DNA of 64,000 nt from Pseudaminobacter soli (ex Li et al. 2025) (GCF_003012705.1 NZ_PXYL01000010.1:124001-188000), one strand, 5' to 3'; shown: positions 9,380-20,573, counted from the stretch's first letter. Numbers and translations: made by a program. Notes: a model not told the origin generated them from the sequence alone.

Positions 9380-10057
9380 TCAAGCTTGGTCTTGCAAGGT
9401 TTTGCGCAGTAGGTAGACGCTGTCGAGGATGTCGGCGTGGATTGCCAGCTTCAGGGCCTCCGCATCCTTGCGGCGGATCGCGTCGATGGCGATACTGTGC
9501 TTGTCGATGACGTTCGTGGCTTCTACGAGGTTGTAGACCGTCCGCATGAAGGGCCCGAACTGGACCCAGATGCTTTCGAGCAGCGGCACCAGCACCTCGG
9601 ATCCTCCGGCCCGGTAAAGCTCGAAGTGGAAGCGGTAGTTGGTCAGCATGTAGGCATCGGCGCTGCCGGACCTGTAGCTCTCGTTCATCTCGGTGTCGAA
9701 AGCGATCATCCGTTCGAGCCGGGCGGCGTCCACATAAGGCAGCGCGCGCGCCGCGCAGATCGGTTCGAGCGCCACCCGCGCCTGCATCAGTTCTTCGAAA
9801 CGCGACACCGTGAGCCGGGGCACGCAAACGCGTCGATTCTGCTGGATCTCAAGTGCGTTCTCGGCCGCAAGCCGCCGGATGGCTTCGCGCGCCGGCATCA
9901 TGCCGACACCCAGCATCTCGCTGATACTGCGCAGGCTGATGGCTTCGCCGGGCGAGAAGCGGCCGGTTATCAGGTTCTCGCGTAGGGTCTGGTAGACCTG
10001 CTGGTGAACCGGCGCGAAAGCGGGATCGACGGCATCACTGGCCTGCTGCACATCCAC
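9380..10057 (-). CDS. GntR-family regulator with FCD domain
   Basis: 225 residues. The N-terminal winged helix runs from about residue 18 to 85 (QQVYQTLRENLITGRFSPGE, then LGVGMMPAREAIRRL as the recognition region). The C-terminal part is the all-helical FCD ligand domain, with metal/ligand-type residues in the ARVALEP and FHFELYRAGG stretches. It is convergent with the catabolic operon ending at 9360 and is the best candidate to bind the paired palindromes at 6194-6296. FCD regulators usually respond to organic acids, which fits an aminotransferase/dehydrogenase pathway. Confidence 0.9.
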   Translation of the reverse strand: MDVQQASDAVDPAFAPVHQQVYQTLRENLITGRFSPGEAISLRSISEMLGVGMMPAREAIRRLAAENALEIQQNRRVCVPRLTVSRFEELMQARVALEPICAARALPYVDAARLERMIAFDTEMNESYRSGSADAYMLTNYRFHFELYRAGGSEVLVPLLESIWVQFGPFMRTVYNLVEATNVIDKHSIAIDAIRRKDAEALKLAIHADILDSVYLLRKTLQDQA

Positions 10058-10256
10058 CTCTGACGCCCCTTTCGTTTCCAGCCCTGCAGACCGTGAAAAG
10101 CCTGTTCAGACAAATCCCTGACCGGTCGCCGACTGCCGGGCCGAAGTATAAGCCTCCGCGGCAATCGGACAAGCTCGGTTCCCGGGCCCGAAGCGGGGAG
10201 GGCTGCTCTTGCGAATTGGCAGAATCCGCCTGTTTGCCCGCGTGGCCGATAGGGCA

Positions 10257-10277
10257 GGGGGCGGCGGAACCGCCCCC
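10257..10277 (-). terminator. GC-rich hairpin after ftsK
   Basis: GGGGGCGG (10257-10264) pairs with CCGCCCCC (10270-10277) just past the ftsK stop on the minus strand. There is no T-run after it in that direction, so termination is doubtful. Confidence 0.35.
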
Positions 10278-10285
10278 GCCGCCGG

Positions 10286-13114
10286 TCAGTCCATGTCGTC
10301 CTTCTCCGGTGCGCCGGCATGGTCGCGCCGACCCAGCAGTATTTCGCGTTTTCCCACATGGTTGGGAGCCCCGACGATGCCTTCCTTCTCCATCCGCTCG
10401 ACCAGCGAGGCGGCGCGGTTGTAGCCGATACCAAGGCGGCGCTGGATGTAGGAGGTCGAGCACTTCTTGTCGCGAAGAACCACCTTCACCGCCTCGTCAT
10501 AGATCGAGTCCGCATCCTCGGCGGCTACCGCGCCCTTGTCGAAGACAGGTGCCTGTTCGGCTTCGGGCTCTTCCTCGTCCTCGTCGGCCGTGACCGTCTC
10601 GAGATATTCGGGGCGGCCCTGAGCCTTCAGATGCGCCACGACATGCTCGACCTCGGCGTCGGAAACGAACGGGCCGTGGACGCGGGCGATGCGACCGCCG
10701 CCGGCCATGTGCAGCATGTCGCCTTGGCCCAGAAGCTGTTCGGCACCCTGTTCGCCCAAAATGGTGCGGCTGTCGATCTTCGACGTCACCTGGAAGGAGA
10801 TGCGGGTGGGGAAGTTCGCTTTGATCGTGCCGGTGATGACGTCGACCGAAGGCCGCTGCGTGGCCATGATCAGGTGGATACCTGCCGCGCGCGCCATCTG
10901 CGCCAGACGCTGGATGGCACCTTCGATCTCCTTGCCGGCCACCATCATCAGGTCGGCCATCTCGTCGACGATGACGACGATGTAAGGCATCGGCGCCAGG
11001 TCGATTTCTTGCTCCTCGAACAGCGGCGCGCCGGTGCCTTTCTCGAAGCCGGTCTGCACCTGCATGGTGACGGTCTCGCCGTTCTCGCGGGCGGCCGCGG
11101 CGCGCTGGTTGTAGCCGTCGATGTTGCGCACGCCGAGCCGCGCCATCTTGCGATAGCGGTCCTCCATCTCGCGCACGGCCCATTTAAGCGCCGTGACGGC
11201 CTTCTTCGGGTCGGTGACGACGGGCGTCAGCAGATGCGGGATGCCGTCATAGACGGAGAGTTCCAGCATCTTCGGATCGACCATGATCAAGCGGCACTCT
11301 TCCGGCTTCAGCCGGTAGAGCAGCGACAGGATCATCGTGTTGATGGCGACCGACTTGCCCGAGCCGGTGGTGCCGGCGACCAAGAGGTGCGGCATCTTCG
11401 CAAGCTCGGCGATGACCGGTTCGCCGCCGATGGTTTTGCCAAGGCAGAGCGCCAGCTTGCAGCCGGTTTCGCGGAAGTCCGCGGATTCGATCAGCTCGCG
11501 GAAATAGACCGTCTCGCGCGTCTCGTTCGGCAGTTCGATGCCGATGACGTTGCGGCCCGGAACCACCGCGACGCGCGCGGAAATGGCCGACATGGAACGC
11601 GCAATGTCGTCGGCAAGGCCGATCACGCGGGAGGATTTTACGCCAGGGGCCGGCTCGAACTCATAGAGCGTGACGACAGGGCCGGGACGCACATGGATGA
11701 TCTCGCCGCGCACGCCAAAGTCTTCGAGCACGCTTTCCAGCAGGTCGGCATTCTGTTCCAGCCGCTCCTGCGACATGTAAAAGCCCTGTCCAGCCGGCGG
11801 CTCCTGCAGGAGGTCTTCGGAGGGCAGTTGATAGCCATCGACCGCGCCGGGCAGCGTCGCGCCGCCGAGCGGCGGCAGCGTCGTGCGTGCGGTCGGAACC
11901 GGCATGGTGATTTCCACCTTCCTGACCGTTTCGGAGGCGGCTTGGCTCTCCGCAGCCGGGATCGGCGCGGCCTCTGCCACGGGGAGAGCTACGATCTCCA
12001 CGGGTGCAGTCGCAGCAGCTTCCACGCGCGGAACCACTACCGTTTCCACCGCCGGGGCCGTGACAACTTCGGCTGTCGAGACCGTGACGGCTTCGGATGC
12101 GGAGGTTGCGGTGACTTCCTTGGCCGGCGCGGTGGCAATCTCTTCCACAGGGGCTGCGACCGCGGGAGCGGCGGAGGCAATGATGGCAGCCGGCGTCAGC
12201 TGCGCCGGTTCGGTTGCGCGGGCTTCGGGCACTTCCCCACTGGCTTCGGCAGCAACTGTCGAGGCCGCGACCTCCGGCAGGGCAGGGGCGACCTGCGTGC
12301 CGGGATGGCATTCGATGACGCGATAGAGCGCTGTGATCTCGTTCGTCGCCGAGCGGAATTGCTGCTGGCTCCAGGCTACGGAACCGCCCACACCGGTTGG
12401 CGCGACGAGCGTCGGCCCGTCCATGGCCTCCGGCGACACGAATTCGAAGAAGGCGTGGTCGGAAAGGAAGGACCAGCGTGTGTCTTCGGCTCTTGCCGTT
12501 TCGGCCGGCGCGACTTCGGGCTCGGGAGCAGGTTCCTGGGGCAACGGCTGCGGTGCCGCGGTCACCGCCGTGGCGACCCGCGGAAGCACCTGTGCCATTT
12601 CGACGACGCGGTGCAGCGAAGGGGTTTTGCCGGTCGGCGTTGCCGCTACTCCAGGCCTGACGGTGCCAACTGCCGGCTGAGCGACTTGCGCGGCGGGCTG
12701 ATGGCTTACCGTCGATGCTGAAGGCACGGGGGCGCTGGGCGATGGCGTCGGCGCGATTGGAGCAGGCTGCGTCATCGGCTGGCGCGAGGGAGTATTCATG
12801 GCATTCGTCTGTGGTTGCACGGTCTCGGCTTCGCCCTGAGGCGAGCGACGCTTCATCAGTTCGTGTTCGGGAGTGCGGGTGAAGCGGACATTTGGAGCCA
12901 GGAAGAAGTGATCCTGCATCGTGGAATGAACAAAATAGCTTTCAGCCGCGACAGCCTTCTTCTGAGGCGCCTGGCGCGGGGCGAACTGCGGATTGCGGCC
13001 GTTCGCTGCTGCGTGCGGCACGCCGTTCGGCGCATTGCGCCTGTCTTCAAAGTGATTTGCTTCGCCCTCATCGTGCGAAGCCAAGGGCGAAAGGTAGGTT
13101 CGATGGAGGGTCAT
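10286..13114 (-). CDS. ftsK: FtsK/SpoIIIE-type DNA translocase lacking membrane segments
   Basis: About 942 residues from the ATG at 13114, which has AGGA five bases upstream; the frame extends further to 13318 without a ribosome site. The first ~430 residues are low-complexity Ala/Pro/Val/Glu sequence with no transmembrane helix. The motor follows, with Walker A GTTGSGKS near residue 580, Walker [12 protein letters not shown] near 690, and the [13 protein letters not shown] motif near 728. The C-terminal ~65 residues ([20 protein letters not shown]) form the gamma winged helix that reads KOPS/SRS sites and activates XerCD. Canonical FtsK has four N-terminal membrane helices, so this is the soluble variant. 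Its role is pumping chromosome ends during division or dimer resolution; a membrane-anchored paralogue may exist elsewhere. Confidence 0.9.
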   Translation of the reverse strand: MTLHRTYLSPLASHDEGEANHFEDRRNAPNGVPHAAANGRNPQFAPRQAPQKKAVAAESYFVHSTMQDHFFLAPNVRFTRTPEHELMKRRSPQGEAETVQPQTNAMNTPSRQPMTQPAPIAPTPSPSAPVPSASTVSHQPAAQVAQPAVGTVRPGVAATPTGKTPSLHRVVEMAQVLPRVATAVTAAPQPLPQEPAPEPEVAPAETARAEDTRWSFLSDHAFFEFVSPEAMDGPTLVAPTGVGGSVAWSQQQFRSATNEITALYRVIECHPGTQVAPALPEVAASTVAAEASGEVPEARATEPAQLTPAAIIASAAPAVAAPVEEIATAPAKEVTATSASEAVTVSTAEVVTAPAVETVVVPRVEAAATAPVEIVALPVAEAAPIPAAESQAASETVRKVEITMPVPTARTTLPPLGGATLPGAVDGYQLPSEDLLQEPPAGQGFYMSQERLEQNADLLESVLEDFGVRGEIIHVRPGPVVTLYEFEPAPGVKSSRVIGLADDIARSMSAISARVAVVPGRNVIGIELPNETRETVYFRELIESADFRETGCKLALCLGKTIGGEPVIAELAKMPHLLVAGTTGSGKSVAINTMILSLLYRLKPEECRLIMVDPKMLELSVYDGIPHLLTPVVTDPKKAVTALKWAVREMEDRYRKMARLGVRNIDGYNQRAAAARENGETVTMQVQTGFEKGTGAPLFEEQEIDLAPMPYIVVIVDEMADLMMVAGKEIEGAIQRLAQMARAAGIHLIMATQRPSVDVITGTIKANFPTRISFQVTSKIDSRTILGEQGAEQLLGQGDMLHMAGGGRIARVHGPFVSDAEVEHVVAHLKAQGRPEYLETVTADEDEEEPEAEQAPVFDKGAVAAEDADSIYDEAVKVVLRDKKCSTSYIQRRLGIGYNRAASLVERMEKEGIVGAPNHVGKREILLGRRDHAGAPEKDDMD

Positions 13115-13329
13115 GGATCCTGTACTCAAGATTCGCCGAGGAGACGTCCGTTGAGCAATAGGAAGCGAGTGGTTAATAGATCCTTCCAGCGGGGCCGTTT
13201 CGGTCGTCGCAGCGAAGCTCGACGTGTCGTGCCGGACACATTTTCCGAGGCGGGAACAGCCGAAAATGGTGGCTGACGTCATCCGCGCTTTCGTAAGCTG
13301 GCGGCCGGGAATCGACAAAGGAATTGCGC

Positions 13330-14197
13330 ATGAGTGTGCTTGCCGAAGAAGCCAGCTGGCCGCGGGAAATTATCGATCGCGATTACAGCGCGCGCGTCGG
13401 TGACGCCCGAGGTCTTCGAGGCCGAGATGCGCAACTACCGCAGCCGTTCCGATGAGATGCGCGGCCTCGCCACGCATCTCGACGTCGTCTATGACCCCGA
13501 GAGCGGGCAGACGATCGACATTTACGGCACCGGCTCGGAGCCGCGGCCCGTCTTCGTGTTCATCCATGGTGGCTATTGGCGAATGCTCTCGAAGCACGAC
13601 TCCGCTTTCATGGCCGGCATGCTCGCCAGCCACGGCATCGCCACGGCGGTGGTGGACTACAGGCTGGCGCCCGAAGTCACCCTGGAAGAGATCGTGCGCG
13701 AGGTGCGTGCGGCCGTGAGCTTCCTCTGGAAGAACGGGCGCGCTTACGGGATCGATCCGGACCGGATTTATGTCGGCGGAAGTTCTGCCGGCGGCCATCT
13801 GACCGGCGCAGTGCTGGCGGGCGGCTGGCACGACGCGTTCGGTGTGCCGGAAGACATCGTCAAGGGCGCCATGCCGATCAGCGGTCTGTTCCACCTCGCC
13901 CCGATTGCAAAATCCTTCGTGCAAGACTGGATCAGGCTGGATGACGGTATGGTCGAGCGGCTGAGCCCCGCGGCCAATATCCCGCGCGTCGGCTGCCCCA
14001 TCGTGGTCGCCTATGCCGACGCCGAGCCTGCCGGCTTCAAGCGGCAGTCGACGGAATATGACCGCCTGTGGCGCGCGGCTGGTTTTCCTTCTCAGCTGGT
14101 CGAGATCGCAGGGCGCAACCATTTCGACGTGCTGCTCGACCTTGCTTCGGAAGACAGCGAACTGTCGCAGCTGCTGGTTCGGCTGATAAAAGGCTGA
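13330..14197 (+). pseudogene. Alpha/beta hydrolase, arylformamidase-like, interrupted by a frameshift
   Basis: The natural start is ATG 13330 (AAAGGA at 13315-13320), reading [19 protein letters not shown], but that frame is lost after about 22 codons. Homologous sequence continues two bases out of phase from about 13394 to the stop at 14197. Removing two bases from a GCGCGCGCG tract at 13388-13396 explains the shift; restoring them gives DRDYSARASVTPEVF, the expected formamidase N-terminus. The rest is an intact esterase: the oxyanion motif HGGYW near residue 79, the nucleophile GGSSAGGH near 155, and an acid/histidine pair near the end (RNHFDV). Family members hydrolyse N-formylkynurenine or similar amides and esters. 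It may be a real null allele, slippage-based phase variation or a sequencing error. Confidence 0.75.
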
Positions 14198-14206
14198 CGT
14201 GTCGCT

Positions 14207-15118
14207 TCAGCTGGTCTCGCGCGGCGTGAGTTGCTGCGCGTAGCGCCGCACGATGGTGGCGAAAGCCGAGACTGCCGGTGAGACCGAGCGGCCGGTGGCG
14301 TGGATCAGCGAGACCTCGCGGGAAATATTGGGGTCGGTCAGCAGCTTGCCGACCACCTTTCTGTAGCGCGCGGCAGCCAGCGCATAGGTGGGTAGAACCG
14401 CGACGCCAAGGCCCGCCTCGACCAATGCGATGGCAGTGGTGACCTGGGTCACCTCGTAGGCGGGTTTCAGCGCGATCTCTGCCGCTTCGAAGCCGACCTC
14501 GACCAATAGCCGGATGCCGCTGTCGCGGGTGAGCGTGATCAGCGGCTGGTCTTCCAGCTCTCGCCAGGGGACCGAGATCGCGTCGTTGAACGGGCTGCGG
14601 TGGTCGCAGAACAGCATCAGGCTGTCGCGCACCAGTGGCACGCGCTCTATGCCCTCTTCCGCGGGCGAGAAGGTGCCCAGGCCGCAATCGGCCTTGCCGC
14701 TGCGCACGCTCTCGATGATCTGTTCCGTGCCGACGTCGGCGATTTGCACCGTTATGCCAGGATAGCGCTCCTGAAACTCTGCGATGGCCTGCGGCAGCAC
14801 GACGGCCGCCAGAAGAGGCGGGGCGGCAATGCGCAGCCTTCCGCGCCGCCTCTCCGCCAATTCGTGCACGCTTTCCACGGCATGCTCCAGCTCCTCCAGC
14901 GCCTTGGCGGCCGAGTTGCGAAATTCGCGCCCGGCATCGGTCAGTTCGACGCGCCGTGTGGTGCGGTCGAACAGCCGCACGGCGAGTTCCGCTTCGAGGT
15001 CCTTGATTGCCTGGGAGAGCGCGGGTTGGGCGATGTTGAGCCGCTGCGCAGCGCGCGAGAAGTTGCCGAGCTCGGCAACGGCGAGGAAGCTTTCGATCTG
15101 CTTGATGGTGATTTTCAC
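14207..15118 (-). CDS. LysR-family transcriptional regulator
   Basis: 303 residues. The N-terminal winged helix (residues 1-60) contains LAVAELGNFSRAAQRL and QPALSQAIKDLE as the recognition region, followed by the linker helix and a periplasmic-binding-like effector domain with the usual RSGKADCGLG stretch. It is transcribed away from the 15183-24760 operon, with only 64 bases between start codons, and that spacer carries two palindromes. It is therefore the likely activator of the operon, responding to a substrate or intermediate. Confidence 0.93.
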   Translation of the reverse strand: MKITIKQIESFLAVAELGNFSRAAQRLNIAQPALSQAIKDLEAELAVRLFDRTTRRVELTDAGREFRNSAAKALEELEHAVESVHELAERRRGRLRIAAPPLLAAVVLPQAIAEFQERYPGITVQIADVGTEQIIESVRSGKADCGLGTFSPAEEGIERVPLVRDSLMLFCDHRSPFNDAISVPWRELEDQPLITLTRDSGIRLLVEVGFEAAEIALKPAYEVTQVTTAIALVEAGLGVAVLPTYALAAARYRKVVGKLLTDPNISREVSLIHATGRSVSPAVSAFATIVRRYAQQLTPRETS

Positions 15119-15148
15119 GGGTGACTCGAGACTTATCGCGTTTTCCTA

Positions 15149-15164
15149 TCAATTAATACATTGA
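15149..15164. promoter_or_regulatory. LysR-type binding site candidate
   Basis: TCAAT-N6-ATTGA, a perfect inverted repeat of the T-N11-A class, 31 bases from the LysR start codon. This is the standard place for an autoregulatory and activating LysR recognition site. Confidence 0.55.
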
Positions 15165-15178
15165 ATGGCGATTGCCAT
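15165..15178. promoter_or_regulatory. Second palindrome in the LysR divergent spacer
   Basis: ATGGC-N4-GCCAT, a perfect inverted repeat immediately next to the LysR-type site and ending 4 bases before the ATG at 15183. It could be a second regulator site or an mRNA hairpin occluding the ribosome site. Confidence 0.45.
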
Positions 15179-15182
15179 ATAG

Positions 15183-15532
15183 ATGGCCAGCGTGTTTTCT
15201 GCTTCCATTAGGGTCGCTGGTGCGGCCACGGAGGAATTCTTGGAGGCAACGGGTGCGATCGGCGGCGCCGCCAATGGCTGGATGAGACGCAATTCCTTCA
15301 GCCGCAAGGACCGTCGTCTCGTGATCAGCCGCGGCACCTGCGTCGACGACCATATGCCCGAAGGCCGCCTGCATCTCGAATTCGCGCGCAGCCAGATCCG
15401 CCTCGGCCAGGTTCCCGGTGTCGATTGCGGCGCGAGGCCGCCGCTCGGCAATCTTCAAATGCCTCTCACCAGTGAGAAAATCTGGCTCGCCTTGCAAGGC
15501 TCGGCGGGCAGCGACAATCAGGTGGACGATTG

Positions 15533-15533
<1 letters not shown>
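15183..15533 (+). CDS. Unrecognised 116-residue protein at the head of the operon
   Basis: I do not recognise the family. The frame ends in TGATG, where its stop overlaps the ATG of the DapA-like gene, and third-position G+C is high over its second half, so translation through this frame is likely. No signal peptide, membrane helix or cofactor motif is visible. A basic stretch (RRNSFSRKDRRLVISRG) lies at residues 36-52, and a hydrophilic, acidic tail at the end. The ATG at 15183 lacks a ribosome site and sits beside a palindrome, so the true start could be downstream (ATG 15279 or 15351). It could be a remnant of a larger enzyme. Confidence 0.5.
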
Positions 15534-17091
<1,558 letters not shown>

Positions 17092-17158
17092 GCTTCCCAG
17101 AATTGTTGAAGGTGTCCGCCGAAATTCGGCGGGCCGGCTTACCCAGGAATCTTAAGGC

Positions 17159-18328
17159 ATGAAACTGAAGTCTTCTCTGCTGGCCTTTGCGGCCGCCTCG
17201 CTGTTTGCCACAAGCGCGCTGGCGCAGGATCCGGTCAAGATCGGCATGATCACGACCCTGTCCGGCCCTGCCGGCTATCTCGGACAGGATGTGCGCGACG
17301 GCTTCCAGCTCGCTATCGACATGGAGGGCGGCAAGCTCGGCGGCGTGCCGGTGAACGTTCTGGTAGAGGACGACGGGCTGAAGCCGGGCAACGGCCGCCA
17401 GATCGCGGAAAAATTCCTCAACGACGAAGGCGTGAAGCTCTTCACCGGCATCGTCTTCTCCAACGTCGCGGGCGCGACCGTGCCTGAGATCGTGGACGCA
17501 GATGCGATCTTCGTCAGCCCCAATGCCGGGCCGTCCGAATTCGCCGGCAAAGGCTGCAACCCGAATTATTTCGTCCTGTCCTGGCTGACCGACACCATGC
17601 AGGGCAGCGCCGGCGAGAACGCGACCGACCTCGGCTACAAGAAGGCCTTCGTGCTGGCGCCGAACTACCAGGCCGGCAAGGACGCGATCGCCGGCTTCAA
17701 GCGCTACTTCAAGGGCGAGATCGCCGGCGAGCTCTACACGCGCCTCGACCAGACGGATTTCGCGGCCGAGATGGCGCAGATCAAGGCCGCCAATCCCGAC
17801 GTGGTGTTCCAGTTCCAGCCCGGCGGCCTCGGCATCGCTTTCCTGCGCCAGTACCAGCAGTCGGGCCTGCTCGGCGCCATTCCTATGGTGATTGCCGAGC
17901 CGTCGATGGACCACGCGATCCTGAAGGCCGTGGGCGATGCCGCCGAAGGGCTGAACGTCTCGGGCGCCTGGAACACCGATCTCGACAACGACACCAATCG
18001 CGAATTCGTGGCCAAGTTCCAGGAGACCTACAAGCGCACGCCGACCATGTATGCGGCACAGGGCTATGACACGGCGCTCGCCATCGCCTCGGTGCTCAAG
18101 CAGACCGAGGGCAAGGTCGAGGACGTCGAAGCCTTCCGCACCGCAATGCTGAAGACCGAATTCAAGACCACGCGCGGCAGCTTCAGCTTCGGCAAGAACC
18201 AGCACCCGGTGCAGGACTGGTATGCCATGCAGGTGGTGAAGGGTGACGATGGCCAGCTGACGCTGAAGACCCGCAAGAAGCTCCTGTCGGCACATGGCGA
18301 TCCGTTCGCCGGCGATTGCGATCTCTGA
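17159..18328 (+). CDS. Branched-chain-type ABC transporter substrate-binding protein 1
   Basis: 389 residues with a Sec signal peptide (cleavage after ATSALA, about residue 22) and the type I periplasmic-binding fold used by Leu/Ile/Val, amide and aromatic-acid importers. It is highly similar along its length to the second binding protein at 19330-20493, sharing blocks such as GPAGYLGQDVRDGF, FTGIVFSNVAGATVP and KNQHPVQDWYA (NQHPVQDWYA in the other). It should deliver a ligand to the LivHMGF-like subunits downstream. Context suggests an aminoaromatic acid or related compound rather than leucine. Confidence 0.92.
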   Translation: MKLKSSLLAFAAASLFATSALAQDPVKIGMITTLSGPAGYLGQDVRDGFQLAIDMEGGKLGGVPVNVLVEDDGLKPGNGRQIAEKFLNDEGVKLFTGIVFSNVAGATVPEIVDADAIFVSPNAGPSEFAGKGCNPNYFVLSWLTDTMQGSAGENATDLGYKKAFVLAPNYQAGKDAIAGFKRYFKGEIAGELYTRLDQTDFAAEMAQIKAANPDVVFQFQPGGLGIAFLRQYQQSGLLGAIPMVIAEPSMDHAILKAVGDAAEGLNVSGAWNTDLDNDTNREFVAKFQETYKRTPTMYAAQGYDTALAIASVLKQTEGKVEDVEAFRTAMLKTEFKTTRGSFSFGKNQHPVQDWYAMQVVKGDDGQLTLKTRKKLLSAHGDPFAGDCDL

Positions 18329-18337
18329 GGCGCGGCG

Positions 18338-19288
18338 ATGAAGGTCGTCCGGCGGCACATTCCCGAGCTCGACGTCGAACTGGAGCGGCTTGAAGCCGGT
18401 CCAGTGACGGTCACCTGCATTCCCGACATGGCGAATGTCGCCTGGCCGGCCAAGGCCATCTTCCCTGGACTTTCGCGCAGCGACCTGGAGAGTGCCGCGA
18501 AGCGCTCTCCGGCTGGCACCGTCGATCCCGAGGGAGAGACGGTGGGGCTGAGCTTCAACTGCTACGTGATCCAGACCCCGGACTATGTCGCCCTCATCGA
18601 CGGCGGCATCGGCAACGACAAGGAGCGGCCGGACCGGCCGGCCTGGCATCGTCGTCAAACCAGATTCCTCGACATTCTCGCGGCGATCGGCGTGTCGCCC
18701 GAGGATGTCGGGATCGTCATCAACACGCATCTGCACGCCGACCATGTCGGCTGGAACACGAGGCGGGAAGGCGAGGTCTGGCGGCCGACCTTCCCCAATG
18801 CCCGCTACGTCGTGTCCGCGGACGAACTCACTCACTGGACCGCTCTCCATGAGGCCGATCCGGAAGGACAGACGCTGCACGGTGCCTTCGCAGATAGCGT
18901 GTTGCCCATTATCGAAAGCGTTGGTTTCGAAACGGTGGCCCCGGATGCGGAGGTTGCCACGGGCCTGCGCCTGCAGCCGGCTCCGGGCCATTCGCCCGGC
19001 ATGGTGGTCGTCTCGCTCGCAACCGGTGAGGGGGAGGTGCTGTTCCTGGCCGATGCGGTCCATCACCAGCTTCAGCTCGGTGACGACAGCATCGTCTGCA
19101 AATTCTGCGAAGATCCTGAACAGGCGCGTAAAACGCGGCTGGGCCTGCTTGCCAATGCCGCTGCGGGAAATACAGTGCTGGCACCCTATCACTTCCCCGC
19201 TCCGGTCTTTGGTCGGCTCAAGGCGGAGGGGGCTTCATTCCGGTTCCATCCGCTCGATTTCGCGGAGGCCGGCGAGCCGGCAAACTAA
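18338..19288 (+). CDS. Metallo-beta-lactamase-fold hydrolase
   Basis: 316 residues, cytoplasmic. The zinc-binding motif is THLHADHVGW near residue 130, followed by a histidine in APGHSPG near 215 and an aspartate in LFLADAVHH near 235. The general arrangement matches quorum-quenching lactonase and other hydrolase members of the superfamily. It begins 9 bases after the first binding-protein gene and ends 41 bases before the second, so it is embedded in the transport operon. A lactonase, amide or ester hydrolase step acting on the imported compound or a ring-cleavage product is plausible but unproven. Confidence 0.85.
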   Translation: MKVVRRHIPELDVELERLEAGPVTVTCIPDMANVAWPAKAIFPGLSRSDLESAAKRSPAGTVDPEGETVGLSFNCYVIQTPDYVALIDGGIGNDKERPDRPAWHRRQTRFLDILAAIGVSPEDVGIVINTHLHADHVGWNTRREGEVWRPTFPNARYVVSADELTHWTALHEADPEGQTLHGAFADSVLPIIESVGFETVAPDAEVATGLRLQPAPGHSPGMVVVSLATGEGEVLFLADAVHHQLQLGDDSIVCKFCEDPEQARKTRLGLLANAAAGNTVLAPYHFPAPVFGRLKAEGASFRFHPLDFAEAGEPAN

Positions 19289-19329
19289 AAATGCGCGCTG
19301 ACAGGCGTCGCTTAGAGGAGGAGTGACCT

Positions 19330-20493
19330 ATGATTTTGAAGAAAGCACTGCTTGCTATTTCGGTTTCGGCCTTTGCCGTGCTGCCGGCTCTCGCACAGGA
19401 TGCGGTGAAGATCGGCATGATCACGACGCTGACCGGCCCGGCCGGCTATCTCGGCCAGGACGTGCGCGACGGCTTCAAGCTGGCCATGGAAGACGGCAAG
19501 TTGGGCGGCGTGCCGGTGGACCTCCTTGTCGAGGATGACGGCCTCAAGCCCGGGCAGGGCAAGCAGATCGCCGAACGCTTCCTCAACGAGGACAAGATCA
19601 AGCTGTTCACCGGTATCGTGTTCTCCAACGTTGCCGGCGCAACGGTGCCGGACATCGTGGACAGTGGCGCCTTCTACGTCAGCCCCAATGCCGGACCGTC
19701 GAACCTCGCCGGCAAGGAGTGCAACGAGAACTACTTCGTCGTCTCCTGGCAGAACGACAGCCTGCACGAGAGCGCCGGCCAGCTGGCCACCAATCTCGGC
19801 TACAAGAAGGCCTTCATACTGGCGCCGAACTATCAGGCAGGCAAGGACGCGCTCGCGGGCTTCAAACGCTACTTCAAGGGCGAGATCGCGGGCGAGATCT
19901 ACACGCGTCTCGATCAGACCGATTTCGCCGCCGAGCTCGCACAGGTCCGCGCCGCCAAGCCGGACGTGGTGTTCCAGTTCCACCCCGGCGGCCTCGGCAT
20001 CACCTTCCTGCGCCAATATGAGCAGGCGGGACTGATGAAGGAAATCCCGATGGTCGTGGCCGAGCCGTCGATGGACGGCGTGACGCTTGCCGCCGTGGGC
20101 GATGCGGCGCTCGGCCTCAACCTGACCAGCCACTGGAATTCGGACTTCGACAATGCGGCGAACAAGAAGTTCATGGACGCCTGGAACAAGGCCTACAACC
20201 GCCCGGTCACCTACTATGCCGCCCAGGCATACGACACCGCTCTTGCCTATGCTTCGGCCCTGAAGGCCACCGACGGCAATATCGACGACGCCGACGCTTT
20301 CCGCGCGGCGCTGCGCAAGGCCGATTTCGAATCCGTCCGCGGCAAGTTCTCCTTCGGCCCCAACCAGCACCCGGTGCAGGATTGGTACGCGCTCAAGGTC
20401 GAAAAGGGTCCGGAAGGCAAGCCGATCATCAAGACGGTTGGCGAGGTCTTCAAGGACCACGGCGACGCCTACGCAGCCGAATGCAAGATGTAA
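19330..20493 (+). CDS. Branched-chain-type ABC transporter substrate-binding protein 2
   Basis: 387 residues, signal peptide cleaved after LPALA near residue 21, with a strong ribosome site (GAGGAGGAG). It is a close paralogue of the protein at 17159-18328; most of the fold aligns without gaps. Differences cluster in ligand-side loops (for example SSHWNSD-like versus SGAWNTD-like regions near residue 260), suggesting that the pair widens the ligand range of one transporter. The permease genes follow after 80 bases. Confidence 0.92.
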   Translation: MILKKALLAISVSAFAVLPALAQDAVKIGMITTLTGPAGYLGQDVRDGFKLAMEDGKLGGVPVDLLVEDDGLKPGQGKQIAERFLNEDKIKLFTGIVFSNVAGATVPDIVDSGAFYVSPNAGPSNLAGKECNENYFVVSWQNDSLHESAGQLATNLGYKKAFILAPNYQAGKDALAGFKRYFKGEIAGEIYTRLDQTDFAAELAQVRAAKPDVVFQFHPGGLGITFLRQYEQAGLMKEIPMVVAEPSMDGVTLAAVGDAALGLNLTSHWNSDFDNAANKKFMDAWNKAYNRPVTYYAAQAYDTALAYASALKATDGNIDDADAFRAALRKADFESVRGKFSFGPNQHPVQDWYALKVEKGPEGKPIIKTVGEVFKDHGDAYAAECKM

Positions 20494-20573
20494 GCCGGCT
20501 TGTGCCGATCGGGGGAGGCGGCGGCAGCTTCGCCGCTTCCCCCATCATTTCCACTTTCTCGAAGTAATCCCGA

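Noticed and set aside
10319-12721. 800-residue plus-strand open frame antisense to ftsK
   Set aside because: Mirror of a high-GC coding frame: Arg/His/Gly-rich, no domain, no ribosome site, while the minus strand has clear FtsK motifs.
13334-13393. GTG start at 13334 giving an unbroken formamidase-like frame
   Set aside because: Its first 20 residues ([12 protein letters not shown]...) do not resemble the family, whereas the ATG 13330 frame does; a frameshift explains the data better.
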